DNA from: Sinorhizobium sp. 8-89
GTDB taxonomy: Bacteria > Pseudomonadota > Alphaproteobacteria > Rhizobiales > Rhizobiaceae
Assembly (NCBI RefSeq): GCF_030124325.1
Contig: NZ_JASKLR010000008.1
Location: 62,001 to 126,000 of the forward strand
Length of the DNA stretch: 64,000 nt
Reading direction: 5' to 3'
This document shows positions 54,522 to 62,267 of the stretch, piece by piece. A program made the translations under genes and the position numbers. Position 1 is the first letter of the stretch; each line of letters starts with the position of its first letter. Below the pieces are notes generated by a model that was not told where the DNA came from, did not search any database, and was given only the letters and a program-made list of their open reading frames with translations.

Positions 54522-55700
54522 CTAATGGCCGATGCCGATTTCGCGCAGCGCCGAACGGAAAGTGCGCTCGCGATCAGAATATCGGTCGACCAGTTCCGAT
54601 GCGTTGAGCCCGGCGAGGTGATCGGCAACGAACTCGGCCCTGTTTTCGGCCTTGTCGAGATCGACGGCATCGATGGCTGGCAAGCCGGTATAGCCCAGCA
54701 TTTCGCGCATCCGATCGTCCACCGCCACCATCAGGCTCGGGACCGCTGCCTGCATGGCGATGATGGAGCCGTGGAAGCGCCGACCGAAATTGAAGTCCAT
54801 GGACGACGCCCAGGCGCGCCACTGGTTGGTGTCGAAGAAGGTGCGTATGTCGAATGGCGTTTTCAGCCGTTCCGTGCCCGAGTAGCTAAGTTCACCAAGC
54901 ATCGTGCCGGAGGCGGAGTCGTAGACGCGACCGTCGCCATTTGCTTCCACTTTCATGTCGAAGTGGAGGAACTCGTCCTGGATTACGTACTGCGGGCGCG
55001 AATCCTCGGGTGCCAAGGTGATGGCATCGACGATCGCATCGTGATTGGCGCCGAGGTAGCCGGAGAAAATCGTCCGTGCCTTGCCGACCTTCACATGCGG
55101 CAGCTTCTTCAGCGACGCGCGCATATTGTGCGGCATGAAATAGATGGAAGGGCAGCCGGTCGGCTGGACGTAGGAAAAGCCTTGATCCTTGAGGAAGCCC
55201 GCCGTTTCAAATCCGCGCGTCAGGAAATAATGCTCACGCTCCTTCAGGACATCGAGGAGCCGCTTCGTTCCCTCCGGCAGGCTATTCTCGAGGTCACGGC
55301 GATTCTGAAGACCGATGCCGAGCATGACGATCGGCATCTTGAGCTTGCTCAGCACTTCCGCTTCGGCGTCTGCCGAGAGGCCCTTGCGCAGAAGATTGGC
55401 GCAGGTAAAGACGCAGATGTCGAAGTTATTGTTGAACTCCTCGAGACCAACGCCGTTCTTGCTGCAATTGTAGAGGTGCCAAAACGGCACCTGCTTGGCA
55501 TGCGGCGCGATTGCGCGCAGCGCCCCCTCACCGATCAGGTAGTTTCCGGTATTGCTGATGTTGCGAAGCTCCTGAAGAAACTCGTCTTTCGTCTCGGGCT
55601 GTTTCTGCCGCTCCGAATAGGAAACGGACAACCCGTGCGCGCCATTGGCGAGGCGCGTGTAGTGACCAGGAATTCCCGTCACGAGGATTCGTGGACGCAT
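54522..55700 (-). CDS. wgaD: second polysaccharide pyruvyltransferase-family protein
   Basis: A 392-residue paralogue of wgaE with the same order of motifs: GNYLIGEGALRAI, IVMLGIGLQNRR and FGRRFHGSIIAMQAAVPSLM. Two tandem copies suggest either two distinct transfer positions or one catalytic and one accessory subunit. It corresponds to wgaD (expA4). A 33-base gap separates it from wgaE. Confidence 0.8.
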   Translation of the reverse strand: MRPRILVTGIPGHYTRLANGAHGLSVSYSERQKQPETKDEFLQELRNISNTGNYLIGEGALRAIAPHAKQVPFWHLYNCSKNGVGLEEFNNNFDICVFTCANLLRKGLSADAEAEVLSKLKMPIVMLGIGLQNRRDLENSLPEGTKRLLDVLKEREHYFLTRGFETAGFLKDQGFSYVQPTGCPSIYFMPHNMRASLKKLPHVKVGKARTIFSGYLGANHDAIVDAITLAPEDSRPQYVIQDEFLHFDMKVEANGDGRVYDSASGTMLGELSYSGTERLKTPFDIRTFFDTNQWRAWASSMDFNFGRRFHGSIIAMQAAVPSLMVAVDDRMREMLGYTGLPAIDAVDLDKAENRAEFVADHLAGLNASELVDRYSDRERTFRSALREIGIGH

Positions 55701-55736
55701 GCGATAGACCCTTCTTCTTGAAATCGGCGGGAGCCT

Positions 55737-58418
55737 TCAGCCCACGGCCGCTACTTCGGGATTGGATGTTTCGCGCCCGCGAGAGACCGCGGCGCGCGAA
55801 AGCGACGAATTGTTGACCGAGCGGTCGCACCAATCGAGGAACTCCCCGAAGGAGGCGCCCCAAGAGCGGCGTGCCGCCGTTCTGAGGCAACCCTCCATGA
55901 GCGGCGCGAGCTTTTGGCGATTGCGGGCCACCTCCTCGATGACCTTCGCCATGTCGCGCACCACCTGCGGATCGGCTGCAGCATCGATCAGGATGCCGTC
56001 TTCTCCGTCCGTTATGAGCTCGTCGACGGCGCCCACCGCAGTGGCGATCGGGACGCAGCCGAGCTGCTGCGCTTCCGCGATCATCAAGGGCGCGCCTTCC
56101 CAGCGCGAGGGCATCACGAGGACGTCGGCCCAACCGAGTGCCTTGATCAAATCCTTGCTTGCAAAGACAGGTGGGCGCACGTCGACACCGAGTTCCTTGA
56201 GCCTGTCGGCCCACGACATGGTGGCGTCGGCGAGGATCTCCCCGCCGATTGCGCGCGCGTCGAAGGGGACGCGCGACGCACGCAGCTCCACGATTGCCGC
56301 AGCCAGCCGATCGATGCCCTTCTGCTGATCGAGCCGGCCCATATAGAGAACTCTGAGCCGATCGTCCTTGCGGTCGATCCGTCTTACCGACAGGACCTCG
56401 GCCAGGATCTTGGGGGGTACGGAAAAGCTCGCGCCGTTGGGCACGGCGAAGGTCTTCTCGAGAGGAACGCCGAAGCTGTGCAAGTATATCTTGAGCTGTT
56501 CGGAGCAGGTGAGAAACGCATCGTAGCAATGCTCGTGGGCAATCGCAGCAAAGGGCTGGCCCGCCGGCCTTTTGAAATGCGTATTGTCGACGACGTGAAG
56601 GTAGCAGGCCGTGCGTGTTCCTTCGGAGCGCAACCGCGCAATGAGCGGATGCACGGCCATTACATGGTTGTTGATGACGAGGTCGAAGCCGGAAAGCTGG
56701 CCTTTGAGCGCCGCCCAATCCACCTCGTGGCCCTCGGCTATGAAGTCCTGCCCAAGGAACGAGCCGGAGCCGCCCCAGGCGGGAATTCCCTGGTCCCAGA
56801 AGTGAATGTAATCGAAGCTTGCATCGAATTCGTCGATCAGGTCCATTCTGGACGTGCCGAGCACGAACAGGTGGGTCTCGTAGCCCGCCGCCTTCAGTTC
56901 GCGCGCGGCTGCATAGACGACCTTCTCGGCGCCCCCGAACGACGCATTCGGCACCAGCAGCGCTGCGGTTCGCTTGCCGTTCTCACTATGTCCGAGCGGC
57001 AGGACAGGCGAGCCTCCGATTTCATGGCGGAGCGCCTTGTGAAGTTCCCCATAAGGCACGAGCCGCGCCGGGCGCCAGGTCCAGCGCCTGCCGGCCGTCC
57101 GCCGCAAGGGACTGGCCGCGATTGCATTGACGCAATTTATCATCACCTGCTGAGGCGTGATGTGGGAGCGACGGGGCAGAGTTCGTGGGAAAGGGAAGCG
57201 CACCTTCAGGACCGCCGATGTGGGCCATACCTGCTGCTGGCCGATCGAGGCGAACCAGTCGAGCGCGTTGTTCTGGATCACGTCGCGCACGAGCGAGGTC
57301 GACAGGAAGATGAGATCGGCGTGCGCGACGTTCTGGGTCCCTGCCTCCAGGAAGATAGGCTCGATCTTGCGCTGCGCGGCATCGTTGCCGAGCTGGACGA
57401 AGATGACATTGACCTTCTCGCTCAGGCGCTCCAGGTGGGAAAGCACGTTCGGCAGCATGCGCGACCGCAAGAGAAGGTCGAGGGTTGCGCCGCTTCCAGC
57501 CACAAGGAATGGCGGGAAGTGCACGTTGTCCGGCTCCCCGATACTCGCCCAGAATGCCGGGATGATGTCGTCGAGACGAGGCCTCGCGGGCGCCTTGGTT
57601 GGATCCGTAAAGAACGAAATCGCTGCGTCTTCCGTTCGCGCGAAAAGGTAGCGCGGGCATTCTTCGTGCTCGAAGTCGACGAGCATCGGGCGCTGGAACA
57701 GGGCCCGATGCCGTTTTCTGAGGAAGCTGACCGAGGCGGCGCGGTCGCGGTTCGCCTCCTTGAAGCGGCTTTCGGCCCGGAGCCTATATTCGAAGGTCGT
57801 ATCGTGGCACGGCGTTCCGACGAATCCGTGTTCGATACAGGAGAGCCAGAACTCCCAGTCCTCGAAACCGTTCTGCCGGTCGTCGTTGAAGCGGACGCCT
57901 GCTCTAAACACGTCGATCGAGATCATCGAGCCCGTATCGCAGATATTGTCCGTGATGCAGTGCACGAGCCGCGAGTAGCGGTTGCCGTAGTGCGCCCGCC
58001 AGCTCACCGAAAAAGTATCGATGTTGGTGTAGACCCAGCCGGAACCGCTCGAGCGAAGCTGCCGGTAGAGGGTTTCGACCGTGCCCGGCAAGACCCGGTT
58101 GTCGGCATCGAGAAAATAGACCGCGCGCGCCTCCGGCAGGTTTTCGAGCACGTAGTCGATGGCCCGGTTGCGAGCTCCGCCCGGCCCGGCATTCGCGCCG
58201 AAAAGCACATGAACGGCTGGATTGGCCGCCGCATAGAGGAGCAGCTGGTCGAATGTTTCATGCCGCGGGTCGCCATCGACCGAAACGACGATGGCGATCC
58301 TGCACTCGGAAAGTGCCGAGGCCAGGACCGACTCGATCGCCTCCAGAGCAAGCGCGGCGTGCCCGTAGAGCGGCATCGCGACCGCGACCAGATCCGGCAT
58401 GTCCCTATTCGTTGACAT
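55737..58418 (-). CDS. wgaB: two-domain glycosyltransferase (GT2 plus GT4)
   Basis: An 893-residue protein joining two glycosyltransferase domains. The N-terminal GT2 (GT-A) domain (about 1-240) has VAMPLYGHAALALEAIESV, GGARNRAID and the metal-binding Asp-Ala-Asp in YFLDADNRVLP. The C-terminal GT4 (GT-B) domain (about 480-870) has NASFGGAEKVVYAAARELK, RVLYMGRLDQQKGIDRL and SRWEGAPLMIAEAQQLG with the Glu-x7-Glu element. A linker of about 240 residues joins them. The two domains could add the two backbone sugars (galactose and glucose) alternately. It corresponds to wgaB (expA23). AGGAGCGTCCC precedes the ATG. Confidence 0.87.
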   Translation of the reverse strand: MSTNRDMPDLVAVAMPLYGHAALALEAIESVLASALSECRIAIVVSVDGDPRHETFDQLLLYAAANPAVHVLFGANAGPGGARNRAIDYVLENLPEARAVYFLDADNRVLPGTVETLYRQLRSSGSGWVYTNIDTFSVSWRAHYGNRYSRLVHCITDNICDTGSMISIDVFRAGVRFNDDRQNGFEDWEFWLSCIEHGFVGTPCHDTTFEYRLRAESRFKEANRDRAASVSFLRKRHRALFQRPMLVDFEHEECPRYLFARTEDAAISFFTDPTKAPARPRLDDIIPAFWASIGEPDNVHFPPFLVAGSGATLDLLLRSRMLPNVLSHLERLSEKVNVIFVQLGNDAAQRKIEPIFLEAGTQNVAHADLIFLSTSLVRDVIQNNALDWFASIGQQQVWPTSAVLKVRFPFPRTLPRRSHITPQQVMINCVNAIAASPLRRTAGRRWTWRPARLVPYGELHKALRHEIGGSPVLPLGHSENGKRTAALLVPNASFGGAEKVVYAAARELKAAGYETHLFVLGTSRMDLIDEFDASFDYIHFWDQGIPAWGGSGSFLGQDFIAEGHEVDWAALKGQLSGFDLVINNHVMAVHPLIARLRSEGTRTACYLHVVDNTHFKRPAGQPFAAIAHEHCYDAFLTCSEQLKIYLHSFGVPLEKTFAVPNGASFSVPPKILAEVLSVRRIDRKDDRLRVLYMGRLDQQKGIDRLAAAIVELRASRVPFDARAIGGEILADATMSWADRLKELGVDVRPPVFASKDLIKALGWADVLVMPSRWEGAPLMIAEAQQLGCVPIATAVGAVDELITDGEDGILIDAAADPQVVRDMAKVIEEVARNRQKLAPLMEGCLRTAARRSWGASFGEFLDWCDRSVNNSSLSRAAVSRGRETSNPEVAAVG

Positions 58419-59877
58419 GGGACGCTCCTGCGGACTGCTTCACCAGCCGGAAGCCAGACACTTTGAGCCAGGAGAAATCGACGGAATCCGACACCGCGCG
58501 GCTGAGGATCATAAGATCCATGGGCGCTCGCACCGGTTCGTCCAACTGAAAGTTGATGTTGATCGCCTTTTGGGCAGTCACCTCGCGCCACCCGCTGAAG
58601 AACGCCGAAGGCTTGGCCGCACCCTTGCGCGCGAGTTCCGCCACCTCGGAGCGCGCGTTCGAATTTGCCGGAGCGAGCAGGAAACTCACTGCCGCGGGCG
58701 CGCCCTGCGGATGGTCGATAACGGCGCTCGCCGAGAAAGATATCGTGCCAGGTTCCACGGCGCGGCCGATGGTGCCGGCTGAAATGCCACTCGGCAGCGG
58801 ATGGCATACCACCGCGTGCTCGTGCTCTAGGAAGCGAACCGTCTGGAACTCCGGAACAATGGGCGTCACGGAAACATCGACGATCTGGCTCAACAGGTCG
58901 ACCGCGAGGCGATAATCCTCAATGAAGTGGCCGTCGAGCAAGGCGGTGGGCGCGATCATGTTGGGCATGCGGGTCGGCCTGACGCCCGGCAACCCTGTAA
59001 ACACCCGGAATGCCAGAGGCCGCAGGTCGAGATCGGGATGAGGCGCCTCCGACCGGGCCGTGTAGCGCTCGCTCGCGATAGGATAGCCGAGCGAAAGTCC
59101 AACCATCTCCCCGCCGGTTGTGGAGACGCGAAGCCGCAATGTCCTTGCTCCGCCTCCGCAAGCTCGCGGCAGCGCGAAGAAACTCCAGCCTGCGGCAAGC
59201 TGCGTGTATGGCACGGTCCACTCGGCCACGCCTTCGCCATTCTCTACATAGCCCAGCACGACCACCAACTCGCCGCCGTCCTTCGGAACGGAATGGAGGT
59301 GAAGCGCCACGCCGGCAACGCCATGGCTGGAGACCGGCAGGATCTGCTCGACGTAGCCGGTTGCAAGGAGCTGCCCGACCCCCTCGTCCTTTGGATCGAC
59401 ATAGGGGTCGTGCGCGAAGACCTCCGTAACCGGCTCCCAGTTGCGCGCCTGGAACGCATCTTCGAGGGCACGATAGTTCTCGAGCAGGCTTTCGCGCTCA
59501 CGCCGGAGAATGGCAAGCTCGGATGTGATCGAAGAGGTGAACCGGGCAAGCCGCCCTATCCCGCCCTCCATCAGCGCATGAACGAGTGTCAAGCTCTCCG
59601 CCCGGTTGCTCGCATCAATCCTTTGAACGGGTATCTCGGGAACCGTTCCGAGCGCCTGGACAGCGGCAAGCCCCTCTCTCAGGTGGGACTCTCCCTCGGC
59701 CGAGAAGGCGAGCGCAATCAGCGGAAACGCATTTTGCAGGGGAGACTGGGAGCCTGTATCCGCCTGAAGAAAATGAACCAGATGTTCGATGCCGCTCCCT
59801 TCGACATTTGCCCGGTCCCGATCAGATGCCACGATCAGCCTTCGCTTCGCCGGCGATTGCCTAATACTAGAAGACAT
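58405..59877 (-). CDS. wgaA: galactoglucan-cluster protein of unknown function
   Basis: A 490-residue protein corresponding in place to wgaA (expA1), first gene of the wga operon. No catalytic motif is recognised. The centre (about 190-420) looks beta-rich, with repeated strand patterns (VAGVALHLHSVP, ARTLRLRVSTTGG), as in carbohydrate-binding or jelly-roll modules, and a helical segment precedes it. No signal peptide or membrane helix. The start could be the ATG at 59877 or a GTG four codons earlier. Its stop overlaps the wgaB start by 14 bases. The function in EPS assembly is unknown. Confidence 0.7.
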   Translation of the reverse strand: MSSSIRQSPAKRRLIVASDRDRANVEGSGIEHLVHFLQADTGSQSPLQNAFPLIALAFSAEGESHLREGLAAVQALGTVPEIPVQRIDASNRAESLTLVHALMEGGIGRLARFTSSITSELAILRRERESLLENYRALEDAFQARNWEPVTEVFAHDPYVDPKDEGVGQLLATGYVEQILPVSSHGVAGVALHLHSVPKDGGELVVVLGYVENGEGVAEWTVPYTQLAAGWSFFALPRACGGGARTLRLRVSTTGGEMVGLSLGYPIASERYTARSEAPHPDLDLRPLAFRVFTGLPGVRPTRMPNMIAPTALLDGHFIEDYRLAVDLLSQIVDVSVTPIVPEFQTVRFLEHEHAVVCHPLPSGISAGTIGRAVEPGTISFSASAVIDHPQGAPAAVSFLLAPANSNARSEVAELARKGAAKPSAFFSGWREVTAQKAININFQLDEPVRAPMDLMILSRAVSDSVDFSWLKVSGFRLVKQSAGASHVNE

Positions 59878-59923
59878 CAACTCTTGCACGCAGCGACCTC
59901 AGAATAATCGTATTATGCGGAAG

Positions 59924-59941
59924 ATGAAATTTTCGTGACAA
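59924..59941 (-). promoter_or_regulatory. PHO-box-like site before wgaA
   Basis: On the minus strand TTGTCAC, four bases, then ATTTCAT resembles two seven-base PhoB half-sites (consensus CTGTCAT). It lies about 50 bases before the wgaA start. In S. meliloti galactoglucan genes are induced by phosphate limitation through PhoB, so the site makes sense; binding is inferred. Confidence 0.5.
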
Positions 59942-60036
59942 ATGAATAACTTCACTCGTCGAACTCATCTCAGAAAACATATCGAGGTTTTCTGCAGCGC
60001 ACAATAAGAATTTTACGAGATCTAGACTTTTATTAT

Positions 60037-60053
60037 ACTTCAAAAGTTGAAGC
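60037..60053. promoter_or_regulatory. WggR-type palindrome upstream of wgaA
   Basis: ACTTCAA, three bases, TTGAAGC, matching 16 of 17 bases of the palindrome before wggR (62078-62094). It lies at the wgcA stop, 160 bases upstream of the wgaA start, where an activator could act on the wga operon. Confidence 0.7.
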
Positions 60054-60058
60054 AATAT

Positions 60059-61309
60059 TCAAGCAAACTGCGATTCCATCGAAAGCATCGTACTTTTGCC
60101 GATTGCCTTGCCGATCAATGCCAATTGACGCGCAAGGCAATCTTCCAGCCGGAACCGCTGTTCGACCGTCCTGCGTGCTGCGGCGCGCAACTCGTGGAAG
60201 CCGTCCGGCCGTGCCAGTACGTCGAGAATGGTTTCGGCGAGCGCATCCGTGTCAAAGAACGGGACCAGTAGACCATTCCGGCCCGAACGGATGATCTCCT
60301 GGACCGGGGCGGTATCCGATCCGATGACCAGAGCACCGCAAGCCATGGCCTCCACGACCGACCAGGACAGAACGAAGGGATAAGTGAGGTAAAGGTGAGC
60401 GGCTGAAATCTGAAAGAGCTGGCGCAGCACGGAATGGGGTACGACGCCGGGAAAAATCAACCTCTCGCGCGGGACGTCCAGCGATTGAAGAAGATGCTCC
60501 TTCCAGGAGCCCCCGCCGGGCGGCGGCGCACCGTAGCTCACGCCGTCGCCGCCGACGAAGACGAACAGCGCGTTCGGATGCCGCCGGACAACCTTGGCGG
60601 CTGCCTCCAACGCCTGCGGAAATCCGCGATAGGGCTCCATGTCGCGTGCGACGAATGTGACGATTGGCGGTGCGCCGGCCTTGAGCACGCGCCCGTCCGG
60701 AAGCTTCAGCGAAGCTGTCGGATCGGGGCGGAAGCGCCGTGTGTCGATCCCCTCGTGGCACACCGCGATGCGGTGCCGTACATCGGAAGGATAGAGGCTC
60801 CTCTGCCAATTGGTCGGGCTGATACCTCCATCCATCGCTTCGAGCGACAGGAGCTGCGCGGCGTTGCGAAGACGCAATCTCTTGCGGGTCTCCGAATCGG
60901 GCTGGTCCTCAGGGACAAAGCCGACATCCGCCCCTTCGGCCCGATAAAAGAATTCGCAGTACCCGAGTGCGGGCGTACGTGGCAGCACGTCCTTTACGAA
61001 CATCATGCTGCCCCAGCCGATATGGCCGAGGACGATGTCGGGGACCTGGCCAAGGCGCGCCATAGCTTCGAAGGTCTCGGCGACCCGATGTCCGATTCGC
61101 ACGTGATGGTCGGGAACGCCCAAATGTCGTGCGATCTGCGGATGCACGCGCGGACCGGGCTCCGCTCGATGTCGAACCACCCGAACCGAGGGGATTTTCT
61201 GATCCACCGTTTCAGTGACGAGGGTCACCTCGCTTCCCGCCTCAGCCAGATGGGAAGCCAGGGCGGCGAACTGGCCAAAACCACGACGGTGTACAAACGC
61301 TACATGCAT
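60059..61309 (-). CDS. wgcA: group 1 glycosyltransferase (GT4)
   Basis: A 416-residue GT-B glycosyltransferase. The N-terminus MHVAFVHRRGFGQFAALASHL starts the first Rossmann domain. The nucleotide-sugar side shows PPIVTFVARDMEPYRGFPQAL, VFVGGDGVSYG and, near the end, YPFVLSWSVVEAMACG with the acceptor Glu. It corresponds to wgcA (expC) of the galactoglucan cluster. ATG codons at 61309 and 61321 are both possible. It is downstream of wggR across a structured gap. Confidence 0.88.
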   Translation of the reverse strand: MHVAFVHRRGFGQFAALASHLAEAGSEVTLVTETVDQKIPSVRVVRHRAEPGPRVHPQIARHLGVPDHHVRIGHRVAETFEAMARLGQVPDIVLGHIGWGSMMFVKDVLPRTPALGYCEFFYRAEGADVGFVPEDQPDSETRKRLRLRNAAQLLSLEAMDGGISPTNWQRSLYPSDVRHRIAVCHEGIDTRRFRPDPTASLKLPDGRVLKAGAPPIVTFVARDMEPYRGFPQALEAAAKVVRRHPNALFVFVGGDGVSYGAPPPGGGSWKEHLLQSLDVPRERLIFPGVVPHSVLRQLFQISAAHLYLTYPFVLSWSVVEAMACGALVIGSDTAPVQEIIRSGRNGLLVPFFDTDALAETILDVLARPDGFHELRAAARRTVEQRFRLEDCLARQLALIGKAIGKSTMLSMESQFA

Positions 61310-61393
61310 GTTCTTGACCATTCGCCACTAGATCACGATGAATTTTAGGTCGGATCGACCTGAAATCACGAACGCGATCGATTCTAATGAGTT

Positions 61394-61443
61394 AGCGCGG
61401 GATGCAGGCGGAAAACCGCACACACTTTTCCTCATCCCGCGCT
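61394..61443. repeat. nested inverted repeat between wggR and wgcA
   Basis: AGCGCGGGATG (61394-61404) and its exact complement (61433-61443) enclose a second small hairpin GCGG-AAAA-CCGC. It occupies the gap after the wggR stop. Neither strand has a T run, so it is probably an RNA processing or attenuation structure that sets the wgcA level. Confidence 0.6.
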
Positions 61444-61465
61444 GGGTCATGCGTTGGAAGGCACG

Positions 61466-62047
61466 TCAGATGCCGTAGCGAGCGGCATTGCCCCAGACCA
61501 GTTCGAGCCGGTGCAGCGTCTGGAAGGCGGTCTCGAGGTTCCGCCGATCCTGCTCGCCATGGCTGAGGGCGCGCTCATAGGATTTTGCCGCTTCCCGCAG
61601 CGCAGTGCAGAGCTGCCTCCCCTTCTCCGATAGCCTGATGCGGGCCGACCGCTTGTCGCGCTGGGAGGCTATCCGGTCGATATAGTCCCCGTCGGCGAGC
61701 TGCTTGAGGTAGTAGGAGATGTTGGAACCGACATAATGGCCACGGTCGAGGAGCTCTCCCACCGAGAGTTCGGCCTCGCCGATGACCAGAAGAACCATCG
61801 CCTGCGCCGACCCAATGTCGTCGACGCCGAGCTTGGTCAATTCCGTGCGCAACAGCCCGGAAAATCGCCGGCTCGCCCGCTCCATGACACGCGCCAGCTC
61901 GAAATATGTGATCAGAGATCTGTCTCCGTCCTGATCGCGCCCGGGGTCCGGAGTATTCCTGGTGGTGTCACCCTCGGGCTCGACCACCACGGCATCTCCG
62001 AAGTCTGCGAACGGATAGAGAATCCTGTGATTCATTCCTCTCTCCAT
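61466..62047 (-). CDS. wggR: MarR-family regulator of galactoglucan synthesis
   Basis: A 193-residue winged-helix regulator, corresponding to WggR/ExpG, the activator of the S. meliloti galactoglucan genes. The DNA-binding part is SVGELLDRGHYVGSNISYYLKQL, followed by the wing DYIDRIASQRDKRSARIRLS. An N-terminal extension of about 45 residues before the MarR fold is also typical of the WggR group. The start is either the ATG at 62047 or one four codons later with a purine-rich leader. It is divergent from wgdA, with its own type of palindrome in the gap. Confidence 0.9.
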   Translation of the reverse strand: MERGMNHRILYPFADFGDAVVVEPEGDTTRNTPDPGRDQDGDRSLITYFELARVMERASRRFSGLLRTELTKLGVDDIGSAQAMVLLVIGEAELSVGELLDRGHYVGSNISYYLKQLADGDYIDRIASQRDKRSARIRLSEKGRQLCTALREAAKSYERALSHGEQDRRNLETAFQTLHRLELVWGNAARYGI

Positions 62048-62050
62048 TAG

Positions 62051-62098
62051 GGAATTTACTTCATTATCCGGGAATTTACTTCAAAAATTGAAGCAAAT
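62051..62098. promoter_or_regulatory. WggR-type operator region between wggR and wgdA
   Basis: ATTTACTTCAA (62074-62084) and TTGAAGCAAAT (62088-62098) form a near-perfect 11-base palindrome with three bases between. A direct copy of its left part, GGAATTTACTTCA, lies 20 bases away at 62051-62063, two helical turns closer to wggR. This suggests two bound dimers and autoregulation. Confidence 0.75.
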
Positions 62099-62267
62099 TT
62101 CATGACGCCCCAGTCCCCGAATTGCATGTCTTGAGCAAGCGATCTTTATTGTGTCACACTGATCCCAGCAATACTGTGATTTGAGTGAATCTGAACCAGA
62201 TCGCTCCTCAACCCCGCGGATGCTTATATGCAGAAAATCGCCCATGCGTGATACTGTTCGAAATAAT

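Noticed and set aside
55914..58415. An 833-codon frame on the plus strand opposite wgaB
   Set aside because: It mirrors the glycosyltransferase gene exactly, and the other strand has recognisable GT2 and GT4 motifs and a good ribosome site.
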